DNA from: Streptococcus macacae NCTC 11558 | GTDB taxonomy: Bacteria; Bacillota; Bacilli; Lactobacillales; Streptococcaceae | Length of the DNA stretch: 64,000 nt | NCBI RefSeq assembly: GCF_000187995.2 | Contig: NZ_AEUW02000001.1 | Coordinates: 1,550,001-1,614,000, forward strand | Reading direction: 5' to 3' | Shown: positions 22,495 to 30,659 of the stretch, in pieces | Position numbering within the stretch: the stretch's first letter is position 1 | How the letters are laid out: each line of letters starts with the position of its first letter | Position numbers and translations under genes: made by a program | Notes under the pieces: generated by a model | Told to the model about the DNA's origin: nothing | Databases searched by the model: none | The model's input: the letters and a program-made list of their open reading frames with translations, nothing else

Positions 22495-24120
22495 TTGTTA
22501 ACCGTATCTGATATATCATTGCGTTTTAGTGATCGCAAACTTTTCGACGATGTAAACATTAAGTTTACAGCTGGAAATACCTATGGTTTAATTGGTGCCA
22601 ATGGTGCAGGTAAATCAACTTTTTTAAAAATTTTAGCAGGTGATATTGAAGCAACCACAGGACATGTCTCTCTTGGTCCTGAAGAACGTTTATCTGTTCT
22701 AAGACAAAATCATTTTGATTATGAAGAAGAACGTGTTATTGATGTTGTCATCATGGGTAATCAAGAGCTTTACAATATCATGAAAGAAAAAGATGCCATT
22801 TACATGAAAGCAGATTTCTCTGATGAAGATGGTGTTCGCGCTGCCGAACTTGAAGGACAATTTGCTGAACTAGGTGGTTGGGAAGCTGAAAGTGAGGCTT
22901 CCCAACTACTGCAAAATCTCAATATTTCAGAAAACCTTCACTACCAAAATATGAGTGAACTTACGAATGGTGATAAAGTTAAAGTCCTTCTAGCAAAAGC
23001 ACTTTTTGGTAAACCAGATGTTCTTTTACTGGATGAACCTACTAACGGTCTTGATATTCAATCCATTAATTGGTTAGAAAACTTTTTGATTGATTTTGAA
23101 AATACTGTAATCGTTGTTTCTCACGATCGTCACTTCCTTAATAAAGTTTGTACTCATATGGCTGACTTAGACTTTGGAAAAATTAAACTTTTTGTTGGAA
23201 ATTACGATTTTTGGAAGGAATCCTCTGAATTAGCAGCAAAACTTCAGGCTGATCGAAATACCAAAGCAGAAGAAAAAATTAAAGAGCTCCAAGAATTTGT
23301 TGCCCGATTCTCAGCCAATGCTTCTAAATCGAAACAAGCAACTTCCCGTAAAAAAATGTTAGATAAAATTGAACTAGAAGAAATTATCCCTTCAAGTCGT
23401 AAGTATCCATTTATTCACTTTCAAGCTGAACGTGAAATTGGAAACGATCTTTTAACAGTAGAAAATTTATCTGTTAAGGTTGAAGGCGAAATAATTTTAG
23501 AAAACATTAATTTTACTTTATCTCCTGGTGATAAAACAGCAATTATTGGGCAAAATGATATACAAACAACTGCACTTATTCGTGCTCTTATGGGAGATAT
23601 AGACTATGAAGGAACAATAAAATGGGGTGTGACAACCAGCCGTTCCTATCTTCCTAAAGATAATAGCAATGAATTTATGAATTCCGAATCTATTTTAGAA
23701 TGGCTTAGACAATTTGCAAGTAAAGAAGAAAATGATAACACATTTCTTCGCGGCTTTTTAGGCCGTATGCTTTTTACTGGTAATGAAGTTAACAAATCTG
23801 TCAACGTACTTTCTGGTGGAGAAAAGGTACGTGTAATGTTGTCTAAACTTATGCTTCTTAAGTCAAATGTTTTAATACTTGATGATCCCACTAACCATTT
23901 AGATTTGGAATCAATTTCTAGCTTAAATGATGGTTTAAAAGAATTTAAAGAATCTGTTATCTTTGCAAGTCATGATCATGAATTTATTCAAACATTAGCA
24001 AATCATATTATTGTTATCTCAAAAAACGGTGTTATTGATCGTATTGATGAAACATATGACGAATTTTTAGAAAATGAAGAAGTTCAAAGAAAAGTGGCAG
24101 AACTTTGGAACAAAAATTAA
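22495..24120 (+). CDS. ABC-F family ATPase (ribosome-associated, YbiT-like)
   Basis: A 541-residue protein with two tandem ABC domains and no membrane segment. Walker A GANGAGKST is at about 35-43, a degenerate first signature LTNGDKVKV precedes LLLDEPTNGLD, and the interdomain linker spans about 240-310. The second domain has LSGGEKVRV and LILDDPTNHLD, with Asp-Asp rather than Asp-Glu. The second Walker A is eroded (IIGQNDIQTTAL). This fits ABC-F translation factors of YbiT type rather than drug-resistance forms. Translation starts at TTG behind GAGGTGA. Confidence 0.9.
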   Translation: MLTVSDISLRFSDRKLFDDVNIKFTAGNTYGLIGANGAGKSTFLKILAGDIEATTGHVSLGPEERLSVLRQNHFDYEEERVIDVVIMGNQELYNIMKEKDAIYMKADFSDEDGVRAAELEGQFAELGGWEAESEASQLLQNLNISENLHYQNMSELTNGDKVKVLLAKALFGKPDVLLLDEPTNGLDIQSINWLENFLIDFENTVIVVSHDRHFLNKVCTHMADLDFGKIKLFVGNYDFWKESSELAAKLQADRNTKAEEKIKELQEFVARFSANASKSKQATSRKKMLDKIELEEIIPSSRKYPFIHFQAEREIGNDLLTVENLSVKVEGEIILENINFTLSPGDKTAIIGQNDIQTTALIRALMGDIDYEGTIKWGVTTSRSYLPKDNSNEFMNSESILEWLRQFASKEENDNTFLRGFLGRMLFTGNEVNKSVNVLSGGEKVRVMLSKLMLLKSNVLILDDPTNHLDLESISSLNDGLKEFKESVIFASHDHEFIQTLANHIIVISKNGVIDRIDETYDEFLENEEVQRKVAELWNKN

Positions 24121-24361
24121 ATTTTTCTTTTATTAACTTGACACAACAGAGTATAAATTGACAACGTTATTTACACATAAAATCCATATAATATAGTATT
24201 ATTTAATTATGTCATCAATATAATGTAAAAAAGAAGTTTACACTATCTTGATAATTTTCAAATCAAATAACTAACAAAAAGGAAATAGATACTCAAAGTT
24301 TTATCAATAAGTTCATACTGGTGATTTGTTCTACGGTTATAAGTCGCTCATTCAACTACAA
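24121..24361. other. Intergenic region between the ABC-F gene and the IS200 remnant
   Basis: AT-rich with no supported open frame. The right part, from roughly 24300, probably contains the far end of the IS200-like element: TCATTCA and TGAATGA form a possible terminal hairpin around 24350-24386. A clear terminator for the ABC-F gene was not found. Confidence 0.4.
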
Positions 24362-24873
24362 CTAGGGATAATGATCTGCTGAATGAATTTCCTCTTTTAG
24401 TTTCGTCCCACAAGTATCTACATAATAGCCTTTACACCAAAATTTCCGATTACCATACCTATATTTTAGATTGGCGTATTTATCGATAATTATGAGACTG
24501 CTCTTACTTTTTAAATAACCCATAAAACTAGCAACACTGAGTTTCGGAGGAATACTTACTAACAGATGAATATGGTCTGACATCAGATGACCTTCGATGA
24601 TTTCTACTCCTTTATAGCTGCACAATCGTCGAAATATGGCTCCCAAACTACTTCGATATTGATTATAGATGATTTTTCGTCTATACTTAGGTGTGAAGAC
24701 AATGTGGTATTTGCACAGCCACTTTGTATGTGATAAACTATGTGCCTTTTGCGCCATATTTTTCTCCTTTCGCTTTACAGTAGGCTTGAACACCTTTATT
24801 GTATTGCGTTTGGAGTTTTTTGGTATAACCTTCATCGCGCACCTTACGGAGCGTGACGGACTTAAAGTCACAT
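24300..24873 (-). mobile_element. IS200-like insertion sequence (remnant)
   Basis: Encodes one Y1/HUH transposase and no accessory tnpB. A subterminal imperfect hairpin typical of such elements lies at the 5' side (24838-24853: CGC, CC, TTAC loop, GG, GCG). The element abuts the tRNA terminator at 24874-24910. Exact tips cannot be set from one copy because these elements lack terminal inverted repeats and target duplications. Confidence 0.6.
24362..24757 (-). pseudogene. tnpA: IS200/IS605-family transposase TnpA, C-terminally altered
   Basis: A 131-residue product starting MAQKAHSLSHTKW behind AAAGGAG. The HUH motif is intact (SDHIHLLVS, about residue 62), as is the single-strand DNA recognition core. 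Family members run to about 150 residues and carry the nucleophile Tyr in a YxxxQ helix soon after GYYV. Here the sequence continues TCGTKLKEEIHSADHYP and stops, with no Tyr/Gln pair at that place. The enzyme is therefore probably inactive through frameshift or truncation. Orientation is opposite to the flanking ABC-F gene. Confidence 0.75.
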
Positions 24874-24880
24874 AATAAAA

Positions 24881-24910
24881 AACCCTATATCTAATATTAG
24901 ATATAGGGTT
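24881..24910 (-). terminator. Perfect palindromic terminator of the tRNA-Glu/Asn unit
   Basis: A perfect 30-bp palindrome centred on TAATATTA, with AACCCTATATC at one arm and GATATAGGGTT at the other. It is followed on the minus strand by TTTTTT, 13 bp beyond the tRNA-Asn 3' end. Confidence 0.9.
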
Positions 24911-24922
24911 AGTGTCTTATCA

Positions 24923-24996
24923 CTCCGGCAGTAGGACTCGAACCTACGACATCATGATTAACAGTCATGCGCTACTACCAACTGAGCTATGCCGGA
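24923..24996 (-). tRNA. tRNA-Asn (GTT)
   Basis: Cloverleaf with acceptor TCCGGCA/TGCCGGA, anticodon loop CTGTTAA (GTT) and a T-loop GGTTCGAGTCC. CCA is not encoded. Second gene of a two-tRNA unit behind tRNA-Glu, on the minus strand. Confidence 0.96.
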
Positions 24997-25001
24997 ATAA
25001 A

Positions 25002-25073
25002 TAGTCCGTACGGGATTCGAACCCGTGTTACCGCCGTGAAAAGGCGGTGTCTTAACCCCTTGACCAACGGACC
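25002..25073 (-). tRNA. tRNA-Glu (TTC)
   Basis: Acceptor GGTCCGT/ACGGACT, anticodon loop CTTTTCA (TTC), T-arm GGGTTCGAATCCC. First gene of the minus-strand tRNA pair, downstream of a TAGACA-16-TATAAT promoter at 25127-25100. Confidence 0.96.
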
Positions 25074-25099
25074 ATCAATGTTTGTTCAACACTTTTACT

Positions 25100-25127
25100 A
25101 TTATATCAGATATCTTCTATTTGTCTA
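25100..25127 (-). promoter_or_regulatory. Promoter of the tRNA-Glu/Asn unit
   Basis: TAGACA (25127-25122) and TATAAT (25105-25100) with a 16-bp spacer on the minus strand. Confidence 0.65.
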
Positions 25128-25165
25128 CCTTTTTTTGAAAAAAATATAATAATATTTCTAGTCAA

Positions 25166-25195
25166 TTGACAGTAACATGCTATTTTTGTTAGAAT
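25166..25195 (+). promoter_or_regulatory. Promoter of tRNA-Arg
   Basis: TTGACA (25166-25171) and TAGAAT (25190-25195), 18-bp spacer, 13 bp before the mature tRNA. It is divergent from the tRNA-Glu promoter. Confidence 0.65.
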
Positions 25196-25208
25196 AGAAG
25201 AGTTGCTA

Positions 25209-25282
25209 GGTCTCATAGCTCAGCTGGATAGAGCATTCGCCTTCTAAGCGAACGGTCGCAGGTTCGAATCCTGCTGAGATCA
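25209..25282 (+). tRNA. tRNA-Arg (TCT)
   Basis: Acceptor GGTCTCA/TGAGATC plus discriminator A; anticodon stem TTCGC/GCGAA with loop CTTCTAA (TCT); T-arm GCAGGTTCGAATCCTGC. CCA not encoded. Single-gene unit on the plus strand. Confidence 0.96.
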
Positions 25283-25362
25283 TCAACACCCCCCTTTAAA
25301 CTCTGATATCTCCCTTTTAGTGGACAGTGAAAAAACAAAAATTCACTAGAAAGGAATATATA

Positions 25363-26034
25363 TCAAGTTTTTCTAGGGGGTTTTTCTATATTTAAAAAAT
25401 AGATTAATATCGCCATTGGTGCAAGTAAAAAATAAAGACTGCTTTCATTTAAATATCGGCATAAAATAGTTGATGACATTACCCCTAACATAAAAGCAAT
25501 AATAACGAGTACAATATACACACCTTGTCTTATAATTGATTTATTGGCTTCTATTTTTCCTTTCAGTAAAAGATAAGAAGCATTTTTTATATTTCCTGTC
25601 ATCATTGTATTGGTGTATGTGTACCCTCTAACCCTTTTAAAAGTTGCAAGCTGAAGAGAAGCAAAAAATGCTAAAGCAGATATCGTAAAGATTGAAGGTA
25701 CGATCGGACTTAAAATTGCGATGATAACCAATAATACAAATAATACATAAGCACTTAATTTATGCCACCGCAAATTTTTATGAGTAACCCATTTTCTAAG
25801 AAAATAGTAAAAAAATTGACCAACTATAAAGAAAAGAATTGGTATCAAAAAACTTAAAGCTTCTTTAAAATGACCATTTGAAAATTTAATCATCATATAA
25901 AGCAAATTACCAGTTTGCATACTTGCAAAGCGACCCTTCTGAGTTATAAAAGTATAAGCATCAATAAAACCACTTATAAAAGTTAAAAGAGTGGCTACTC
26001 TTAAACCTTCAAAATTTTGGTAGTTTTTACTCAT
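25363..26034 (-). CDS. DUF1275 (YoaK-like) membrane protein
   Basis: A 223-residue protein with about six transmembrane helices. The N-terminal block GFIDAYTFITQKGRFASMQTGN is the conserved DUF1275 signature, and a second conserved region reads TNTMMTGN. The ATG at 26034 has an ideal AAAGGAG site; the seven-codon longer form is rejected. Function of the family is not established. A parS site lies in the 5' flank between this gene and rlmH, so its promoter region may be covered by ParB. Confidence 0.85.
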   Translation of the reverse strand: MSKNYQNFEGLRVATLLTFISGFIDAYTFITQKGRFASMQTGNLLYMMIKFSNGHFKEALSFLIPILFFIVGQFFYYFLRKWVTHKNLRWHKLSAYVLFVLLVIIAILSPIVPSIFTISALAFFASLQLATFKRVRGYTYTNTMMTGNIKNASYLLLKGKIEANKSIIRQGVYIVLVIIAFMLGVMSSTILCRYLNESSLYFLLAPMAILIYFLNIEKPPRKT

Positions 26035-26048
26035 TTTGTCTCCTTTTC

Positions 26049-26062
26049 GTTTCACGTGAAAC
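26049..26062. other. parS centromere-like site between DUF1275 gene and rlmH
   Basis: GTTTCACGTGAAAC, a perfect 14-bp palindrome identical to the centre of the site at 13375-13388 and to the bacterial parS core. It is about 2 kb from parB and about 3 kb from oriC. Confidence 0.92.
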
Positions 26063-26098
26063 TTTTTTCCGTACAGTAATTATGCCTTAAATTTTAAT

Positions 26099-26578
26099 TT
26101 ACTTATGATAAGGACTGCCTTCTTGAATCATAAAAGCACGATATATTTGTTCCATTAAGACAAGTCGCATCATCTGATGAGGGAGTGTCAATAAACCAAA
26201 ACTCATTAAAAGATCAGCTCTTTCTTTAATCTCCTGTGATAATCCTAAACTTCCTCCAATGATAAAAACAAAACTTGAATATCCTTTTAAAACTGTATCA
26301 GCAAGAAGTTGACTAAATTCTTTAGAAGGAAATTGTTTTCCTTCGATAGCTAAAGCAATGGTAAAATCTCGATTTGAGATTTTATTTAAAATTCTCTTCC
26401 CCTCTTTTTCAAGAATTTGCTGATTTTCTGCTTGACTAGCAGCTGCTGGCGTTTTTTCATCAGTCAATTCTATAATCTCACATTTTGTAAAAGGTCTGAG
26501 GCGCTTTGTATATTCGGCAATACCCTTCTCCAGATACTTTTCTTTTAGTTTACCTACTGTAATAACTTTTATTTTCAT
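26099..26578 (-). CDS. rlmH: 23S rRNA (pseudouridine1915-N3)-methyltransferase RlmH
   Basis: A 159-residue SPOUT methyltransferase starting [19 protein letters not shown], with the knot-forming glycine motif [10 protein letters not shown] at about 103-112 and a C-terminal SPYHK ending typical of RlmH. Length is exactly that of the family. It methylates pseudouridine 1915 in helix 69 of 23S rRNA on assembled ribosomes. It is divergent from htrA and next to the origin, a conserved position in Firmicutes. Confidence 0.97.
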   Translation of the reverse strand: MKIKVITVGKLKEKYLEKGIAEYTKRLRPFTKCEIIELTDEKTPAAASQAENQQILEKEGKRILNKISNRDFTIALAIEGKQFPSKEFSQLLADTVLKGYSSFVFIIGGSLGLSQEIKERADLLMSFGLLTLPHQMMRLVLMEQIYRAFMIQEGSPYHK

Positions 26579-26646
26579 ATTTTTATTATATCATGCTCAA
26601 GGCAGCAAAACTATATCTTTTCTTTTACTGAAATGCTTTTCAAAAG

Positions 26647-26665
26647 TTTTCCACAGCCTGTGGAT
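26647..26665. promoter_or_regulatory. Pair of inverted DnaA-box-like motifs upstream of htrA
   Basis: TTTTCCACA (26647-26655) faces TGTGGATTC (26657-26665, reverse complement GAATCCACA), each one or two changes from TTATCCACA. It sits 2.3 kb left of the main DnaA-box cluster and next to the htrA promoter. Confidence 0.5.
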
Positions 26666-26683
26666 TCTTTCTTTTTTTCCCTT

Positions 26684-26700
26684 TTTAAGGTATAATTAAG
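26684..26700 (+). promoter_or_regulatory. CiaR-type binding site overlapping the htrA -10
   Basis: TTTAAG (26684-26689), 5 bp, ATTAAG (26695-26700) match the CiaR direct-repeat consensus NTTAAG-N5-WTTWAG. The -10 element TATAAT (26691-26696) lies within it. htrA is a known CiaRH regulon member in other streptococci. Confidence 0.8.
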
Positions 26701-26746
26701 TCAAATTATTTAGAGTTTTATTATAAATTTTCGGAGGTCATTTTGA

Positions 26747-27952
26747 GTGAATAATATGAAATCAAATCCTTTTTTAAAATGGTTTTTGCCATTTTTAGCA
26801 GTATTCCTTAGTTTTATACTCGGAATTTCTGCAATACTTATTTTTAACTGGGTATCCGGTAATGGTGGAAAAACAAACCAAAAAACAACTGTCAGCAGTG
26901 TCGTTTATGATATTAATACTGAAACAACTAAAGCTGTCAAAAATGTTAAAAATTCTGTAGTCTCAGTTATTAATTATCAAAAAATAGATAATCGCTACTA
27001 TAATTACGATAATGCTTCTGAAGGAAAAAATAAATCAGAAGATGGGTTAGGTGTATACGGCGAAGGGTCTGGCGTTATTTATAGAAAAAGTGGAAATGAT
27101 GCTTACGTAGTCACCAATAATCATGTTATTAAAGATGCCAAAAAATTAGAAATTATGTTGGCTAATGGAAAAAAAGTTGTTGGTAAACTTGTGGGTTCAG
27201 ATACATACTCAGATTTAGCTGTTATTAAAATTTCTTCAAAACAAGTTACTACAGTAGCAGAATTTGCTGATTCTGATAAACTAAAAGTAGGAGAACCAGC
27301 CATTGCAATTGGTAGTCCATTGGGTAGTGATTATGCTAATTCTGTTACAGAAGGTATTGTGTCCAGCCTCAGCCGTACCGTAACCTCGCAAAATGAAGAA
27401 GGCGAAACTATTTCAACCAATGCTATCCAAACAGATGCTGCAATCAATCCTGGTAACTCAGGAGGTGCTTTAGTCAATATCAAAGGACAAGTCATTGGAA
27501 TTAATTCAAGTAAAATTGCATCAAGTACTGGCTCTAAAAATGGCGTTGCTGTGGAAGGAATGGGATTTGCCATTCCCGCTAATGACGTTCGTTCCATTAT
27601 CAATCAATTAGAAGAAAATGGTGAAGTAATTCGCCCTGCCCTCGGTATTTCAATGGCTAATTTAAGTGAAGCTTCAACAAGTGATAGAGATACACTTAAA
27701 ATCCCAGAAAACGTTACAAGCGGTATTGTCGTTCTTTCGACAGAATCTGGCATGCCAGCCGATAACAAACTGAAGAAATATGATGTCATTACGGAAATTG
27801 ATGGTAAAAAAGTGGCTTCTATTAGTGACTTACAAAGTGCCCTTTACAAACATAAAAAAGGTGATAAAGTGAAAATTACTTTCTATCGCGGTAATGATAA
27901 GAAAAACATTGAAATCGAGTTAACAAAAACAAGTAAAGATCTCAATCATTGA
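26747..27952 (+). CDS. htrA: Surface serine protease HtrA/DegP
   Basis: A 401-residue protein. An N-terminal membrane anchor at about 12-36 is followed by a trypsin-like protease domain with catalytic His in NNHVI (about 125), Asp in YSDLAVI and Ser in GNSGGA (about 240), then one PDZ domain (about 295-395). It degrades or chaperones misfolded exported proteins. The GTG at 26747 is chosen because the GGAGG site lies about nine bases upstream of it and is too far from the next ATG. A CiaR-type box covers the promoter. It is transcribed towards oriC, next to parB. Confidence 0.96.
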   Translation: MNNMKSNPFLKWFLPFLAVFLSFILGISAILIFNWVSGNGGKTNQKTTVSSVVYDINTETTKAVKNVKNSVVSVINYQKIDNRYYNYDNASEGKNKSEDGLGVYGEGSGVIYRKSGNDAYVVTNNHVIKDAKKLEIMLANGKKVVGKLVGSDTYSDLAVIKISSKQVTTVAEFADSDKLKVGEPAIAIGSPLGSDYANSVTEGIVSSLSRTVTSQNEEGETISTNAIQTDAAINPGNSGGALVNIKGQVIGINSSKIASSTGSKNGVAVEGMGFAIPANDVRSIINQLEENGEVIRPALGISMANLSEASTSDRDTLKIPENVTSGIVVLSTESGMPADNKLKKYDVITEIDGKKVASISDLQSALYKHKKGDKVKITFYRGNDKKNIEIELTKTSKDLNH

Positions 27953-27974
27953 GTTTAATAAATACTAAAAAATG

Positions 27975-27998
27975 AGGCTGGGACTTTTGTTCCAGCCT
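27975..27998 (+). terminator. Weak terminator hairpin after htrA
   Basis: AGGCTGG (27975-27981) pairs with CCAGCCT (27992-27998), a stem common in streptococcal terminators, but the following T-tract is poor. Confidence 0.45.
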
Positions 27999-28165
27999 TA
28001 TTAACATTCTCTCAAATTTAGTATTATAAGATCTAGAAACAGACTAACAAATCTTATCTCAAACAACTTTTTAGAGAACTTAAGACAATAATAAAAATTA
28101 ATTTGGTCTCTATAAAATATTGTTTTAGTATTTTATTTGTTCATTCTTATAGACAGGAGATTAAG

Positions 28166-28933
28166 ATGTCTGAAGAACTCCAATATATAAATTACAAAGA
28201 TATTAATTCCAACCCTTATCAACCAAGACTTCATTTTGAAGAAAATGAACTAAAAGAACTTGCACAATCTATTAAAGAAAATGGTTTAATTCAACCCATT
28301 ATAGTCAGAAAATCATCTGTTTTTGGATATGAATTAATCGCAGGAGAAAGACGGCTAAAAGCGCTTAAAATGGCAGGTATTAATAAAGTACCTGCTATTA
28401 TAAAAGAATTATCTGATAACGACAGTATGAAACAGGCTATTATTGAAAATTTACAACGTTCAGATCTTACTCCTATTGAAGAAGCCAGAGCTTATCAGAA
28501 TCTGGTTATCAAAAATCAGATGACCCACGATGAAATTGCCAATGTCATAGGAAAATCCAGACCCTATATCACAAATAGTATCAGATTATTAAATTTGCCT
28601 TCTAACATTAGCCAAGCACTTGAAAAAGGAATAATCTCACAAGGCCACGCACGATTACTTTTAGGTATTGAAGAGAAAAATGAACAAGAAAAATGGTTTC
28701 AAAAAATTATTAATGAAAATTTAAGTGTAAGACAAATGGAAAAAGCTCTAAAGAAGGTAAAAAAATCTCCCAAAATCATAAAGGATATTTTTATATCTGA
28801 AAAAGAAAAAGAGCTTAGCAAATCATTAGGTTTAACTGTATCTATTTCTTATAACAAAAAAGGAAAAGGGGCTGTAAAAATTAGCTTTTCTTCAGAAGAC
28901 GAATTTAACAATTTAATAAACAAGCTGAATTAG
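28166..28933 (+). CDS. parB: Chromosome-partitioning protein ParB/Spo0J
   Basis: A 255-residue protein starting MSEELQYINYKDI behind AGGAGA; a 21-codon upstream extension is rejected. The CTP-binding and ParB/Srx domain covers about 5-95, with boxes NPYQPR, LIQPIIVR and the arginine-rich ELIAGERRLKA. The central helix-turn-helix (about 105-170, THDEIANVIGKSRPYITNSIRLL) reads parS, and a C-terminal dimerisation segment follows. No parA is adjacent, as usual in streptococci. It should load SMC at the two parS sites in this window. Confidence 0.96.
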   Translation: MSEELQYINYKDINSNPYQPRLHFEENELKELAQSIKENGLIQPIIVRKSSVFGYELIAGERRLKALKMAGINKVPAIIKELSDNDSMKQAIIENLQRSDLTPIEEARAYQNLVIKNQMTHDEIANVIGKSRPYITNSIRLLNLPSNISQALEKGIISQGHARLLLGIEEKNEQEKWFQKIINENLSVRQMEKALKKVKKSPKIIKDIFISEKEKELSKSLGLTVSISYNKKGKGAVKISFSSEDEFNNLINKLN

Positions 28934-28950
28934 CTTGTTTATTTTTCTTT
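28917..28950 (+). terminator. parB terminator
   Basis: AAACAAGCT and AGCTTGTTT (about 28917-28940) form a stem spanning the parB stop codon and are followed by a T-rich run. It insulates oriC from parB transcription. Confidence 0.8.
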
Positions 28951-28963
28951 TTTTATCCCCAAT

Positions 28964-29100
28964 TTTTCCACATCTAAAATTTTATAAGTTTATTGTATTA
29001 ACAAGCAAACAAGAGTTTTCCACAACGTGTGGAAAACTCTTATCCACATTGTGGATTTTCTTTTTTTGCCTGTGGAAAACTTAGTTCTTTTGGTGGAAAA
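28964..29100. other. Chromosomal replication origin oriC, upstream DnaA-box cluster
   Basis: Boxes close to TTATCCACA on the plus strand: 28964-28972, 29016-29024 and 29040-29048 (perfect). On the minus strand: 29028-29036, 29050-29058, 29071-29079 and a weaker 29092-29100. Several form head-to-head pairs. AT-rich stretches at 28973-29010 and 29100-29150 are candidate unwinding regions. Position directly before dnaA and the strand switch of most genes here support origin function. Confidence 0.93.
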
Positions 29101-29154
29101 CTTTAAACATTTATGATAAAATTTCTTTAATCACAATTTCTCTAGGAGCACACT

Positions 29155-30507
29155 ATGACAGAAAATGAAAAAATTTTTTGGGATAGGGTCTTAGAACTTG
29201 CACAAAGTCAATTAAAACAGGCTACTTTTGACTTCTTTGTTTCAGATGCAAAGCTCATCAAAATAGAAGGAAACGTAGCAACAATTCTTCTTGATGATAT
29301 GAAAAAACTTTTTTGGGAAAAAAATTTACAGCCTGTTATTTTAACAGCTGGATTTGAAGTTTTTAATACAGAAATTTCAATTAATTATGTTTTTGAAGAT
29401 ATACCAATACATGATAATAGAGAAGCCGCTGCTACTAATACAGATACAAGTATTGAAAATCTTCCAATCGTGCAAAATGATCTTAATCCAAAGTATAGTT
29501 TTGAAAATTTTGTAATTGGTGATGAAAATCGCTGGGCTTTTACAGCTTCTGTTTCTGTCGCTGATTTACCCGGTACAACCTACAACCCTTTATTTATCTA
29601 TGGTGGACCTGGTTTAGGAAAAACACACCTTTTAAATGCAATTGGAAATGCTGTTGTGGCCAATAATCCAAATGCGCGTGTGAAATATATTTCTGCTGAA
29701 AATTTCATCAATGAATTTGTTGTTCACATTCGACTGCAGAAAATGGATGAACTTAAACAAAAATTTCGTAAATTAGATATACTTCTCATTGATGATATCC
29801 AATCTTTAGCTAAAAAAAGCTTAGCAGCAACTCAAGAAGAATTTTTTAACACATTTAACGCACTCCATGAAAATAATAAACAAATTGTACTGACAAGTGA
29901 CAGAACTCCTGATGACTTAAACGATTTGGAACAACGTTTGGTCACACGCTTCAATTGGGGACTAACAGTAAATATAACCCCTCCTGATTTCGAAACACGC
30001 GTTGCTATTTTGAATAATAAAATCCAAGAGTACAATTACAAATTTCGAACAGAAACAATCGAATATTTGGCGGGACAATTTGATTCAAATGTCCGTGATT
30101 TAGAGGGAGCTCTGAAAGATATTAACTTAGTGGCCAATTTTAAAAATCTTGATGTCATTACTGTTGAAGTTGCAGCAGAAGCTATACGTGCCCGAAAACA
30201 AGACAGCAGTCCTAAAATGATTGTTATTCCCATTGAAGAAATTCAAAAACAAGTCGGGAAGTTTTACGGAGTTACTGTCAAAGAAATCAAATCAACTAAA
30301 AGAACACAAAATATCGTTCTTGCTCGTCAAGTAGGTATGTACCTAGCGCGTGAAATGACAGATAATAGCCTTCCAAAGATCGGTAAAGAATTCGGTGGAC
30401 GCGATCATTCTACAGTTTTACATGCTTATAATAAAATCAAAAATATCTTATCTCAAGATGACAGTCTAAGAATTGAAGTAGATACCATAAAAAATAAGAT
30501 AAAATAA
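29155..30507 (+). CDS. dnaA: Chromosomal replication initiator DnaA
   Basis: A 450-residue AAA+ initiator. Domain I (about 1-85) handles oligomerisation and helicase loading, followed by a short variable domain II. Domain III has Walker [10 protein letters not shown] at about 149-157, Walker B LLIDDIQ and sensor II LEGALK. Domain IV ends in the DNA-binding signature [10 protein letters not shown]. It is the first gene of the right replichore. DnaA boxes before and after it imply autoregulation. Confidence 0.99.
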   Translation: MTENEKIFWDRVLELAQSQLKQATFDFFVSDAKLIKIEGNVATILLDDMKKLFWEKNLQPVILTAGFEVFNTEISINYVFEDIPIHDNREAAATNTDTSIENLPIVQNDLNPKYSFENFVIGDENRWAFTASVSVADLPGTTYNPLFIYGGPGLGKTHLLNAIGNAVVANNPNARVKYISAENFINEFVVHIRLQKMDELKQKFRKLDILLIDDIQSLAKKSLAATQEEFFNTFNALHENNKQIVLTSDRTPDDLNDLEQRLVTRFNWGLTVNITPPDFETRVAILNNKIQEYNYKFRTETIEYLAGQFDSNVRDLEGALKDINLVANFKNLDVITVEVAAEAIRARKQDSSPKMIVIPIEEIQKQVGKFYGVTVKEIKSTKRTQNIVLARQVGMYLAREMTDNSLPKIGKEFGGRDHSTVLHAYNKIKNILSQDDSLRIEVDTIKNKIK

Positions 30508-30509
30508 AT

Positions 30510-30610
30510 TGTGTATAAGTTTAAAAAAGTTCTCAAATTTTCCACAACTTGTGAACAGTTTTTAAAGCTTACAGTTTCTGGGATAAGCTATGTTTTTCCC
30601 AGTATACACA
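30510..30610. promoter_or_regulatory. DnaA boxes in the dnaA-dnaN interval
   Basis: TGTGTATAA at 30510-30518 (reverse complement TTATACACA, full consensus), TTTTCCACA at 30538-30546 and GTATACACA at 30602-30610. With the upstream cluster this makes a bipartite origin around dnaA, as described for Bacillus. Confidence 0.75.
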
Positions 30611-30659
30611 AGACCTATTACTACTACTAACCTAATACTTATAAAATAAAGGAGAAATA

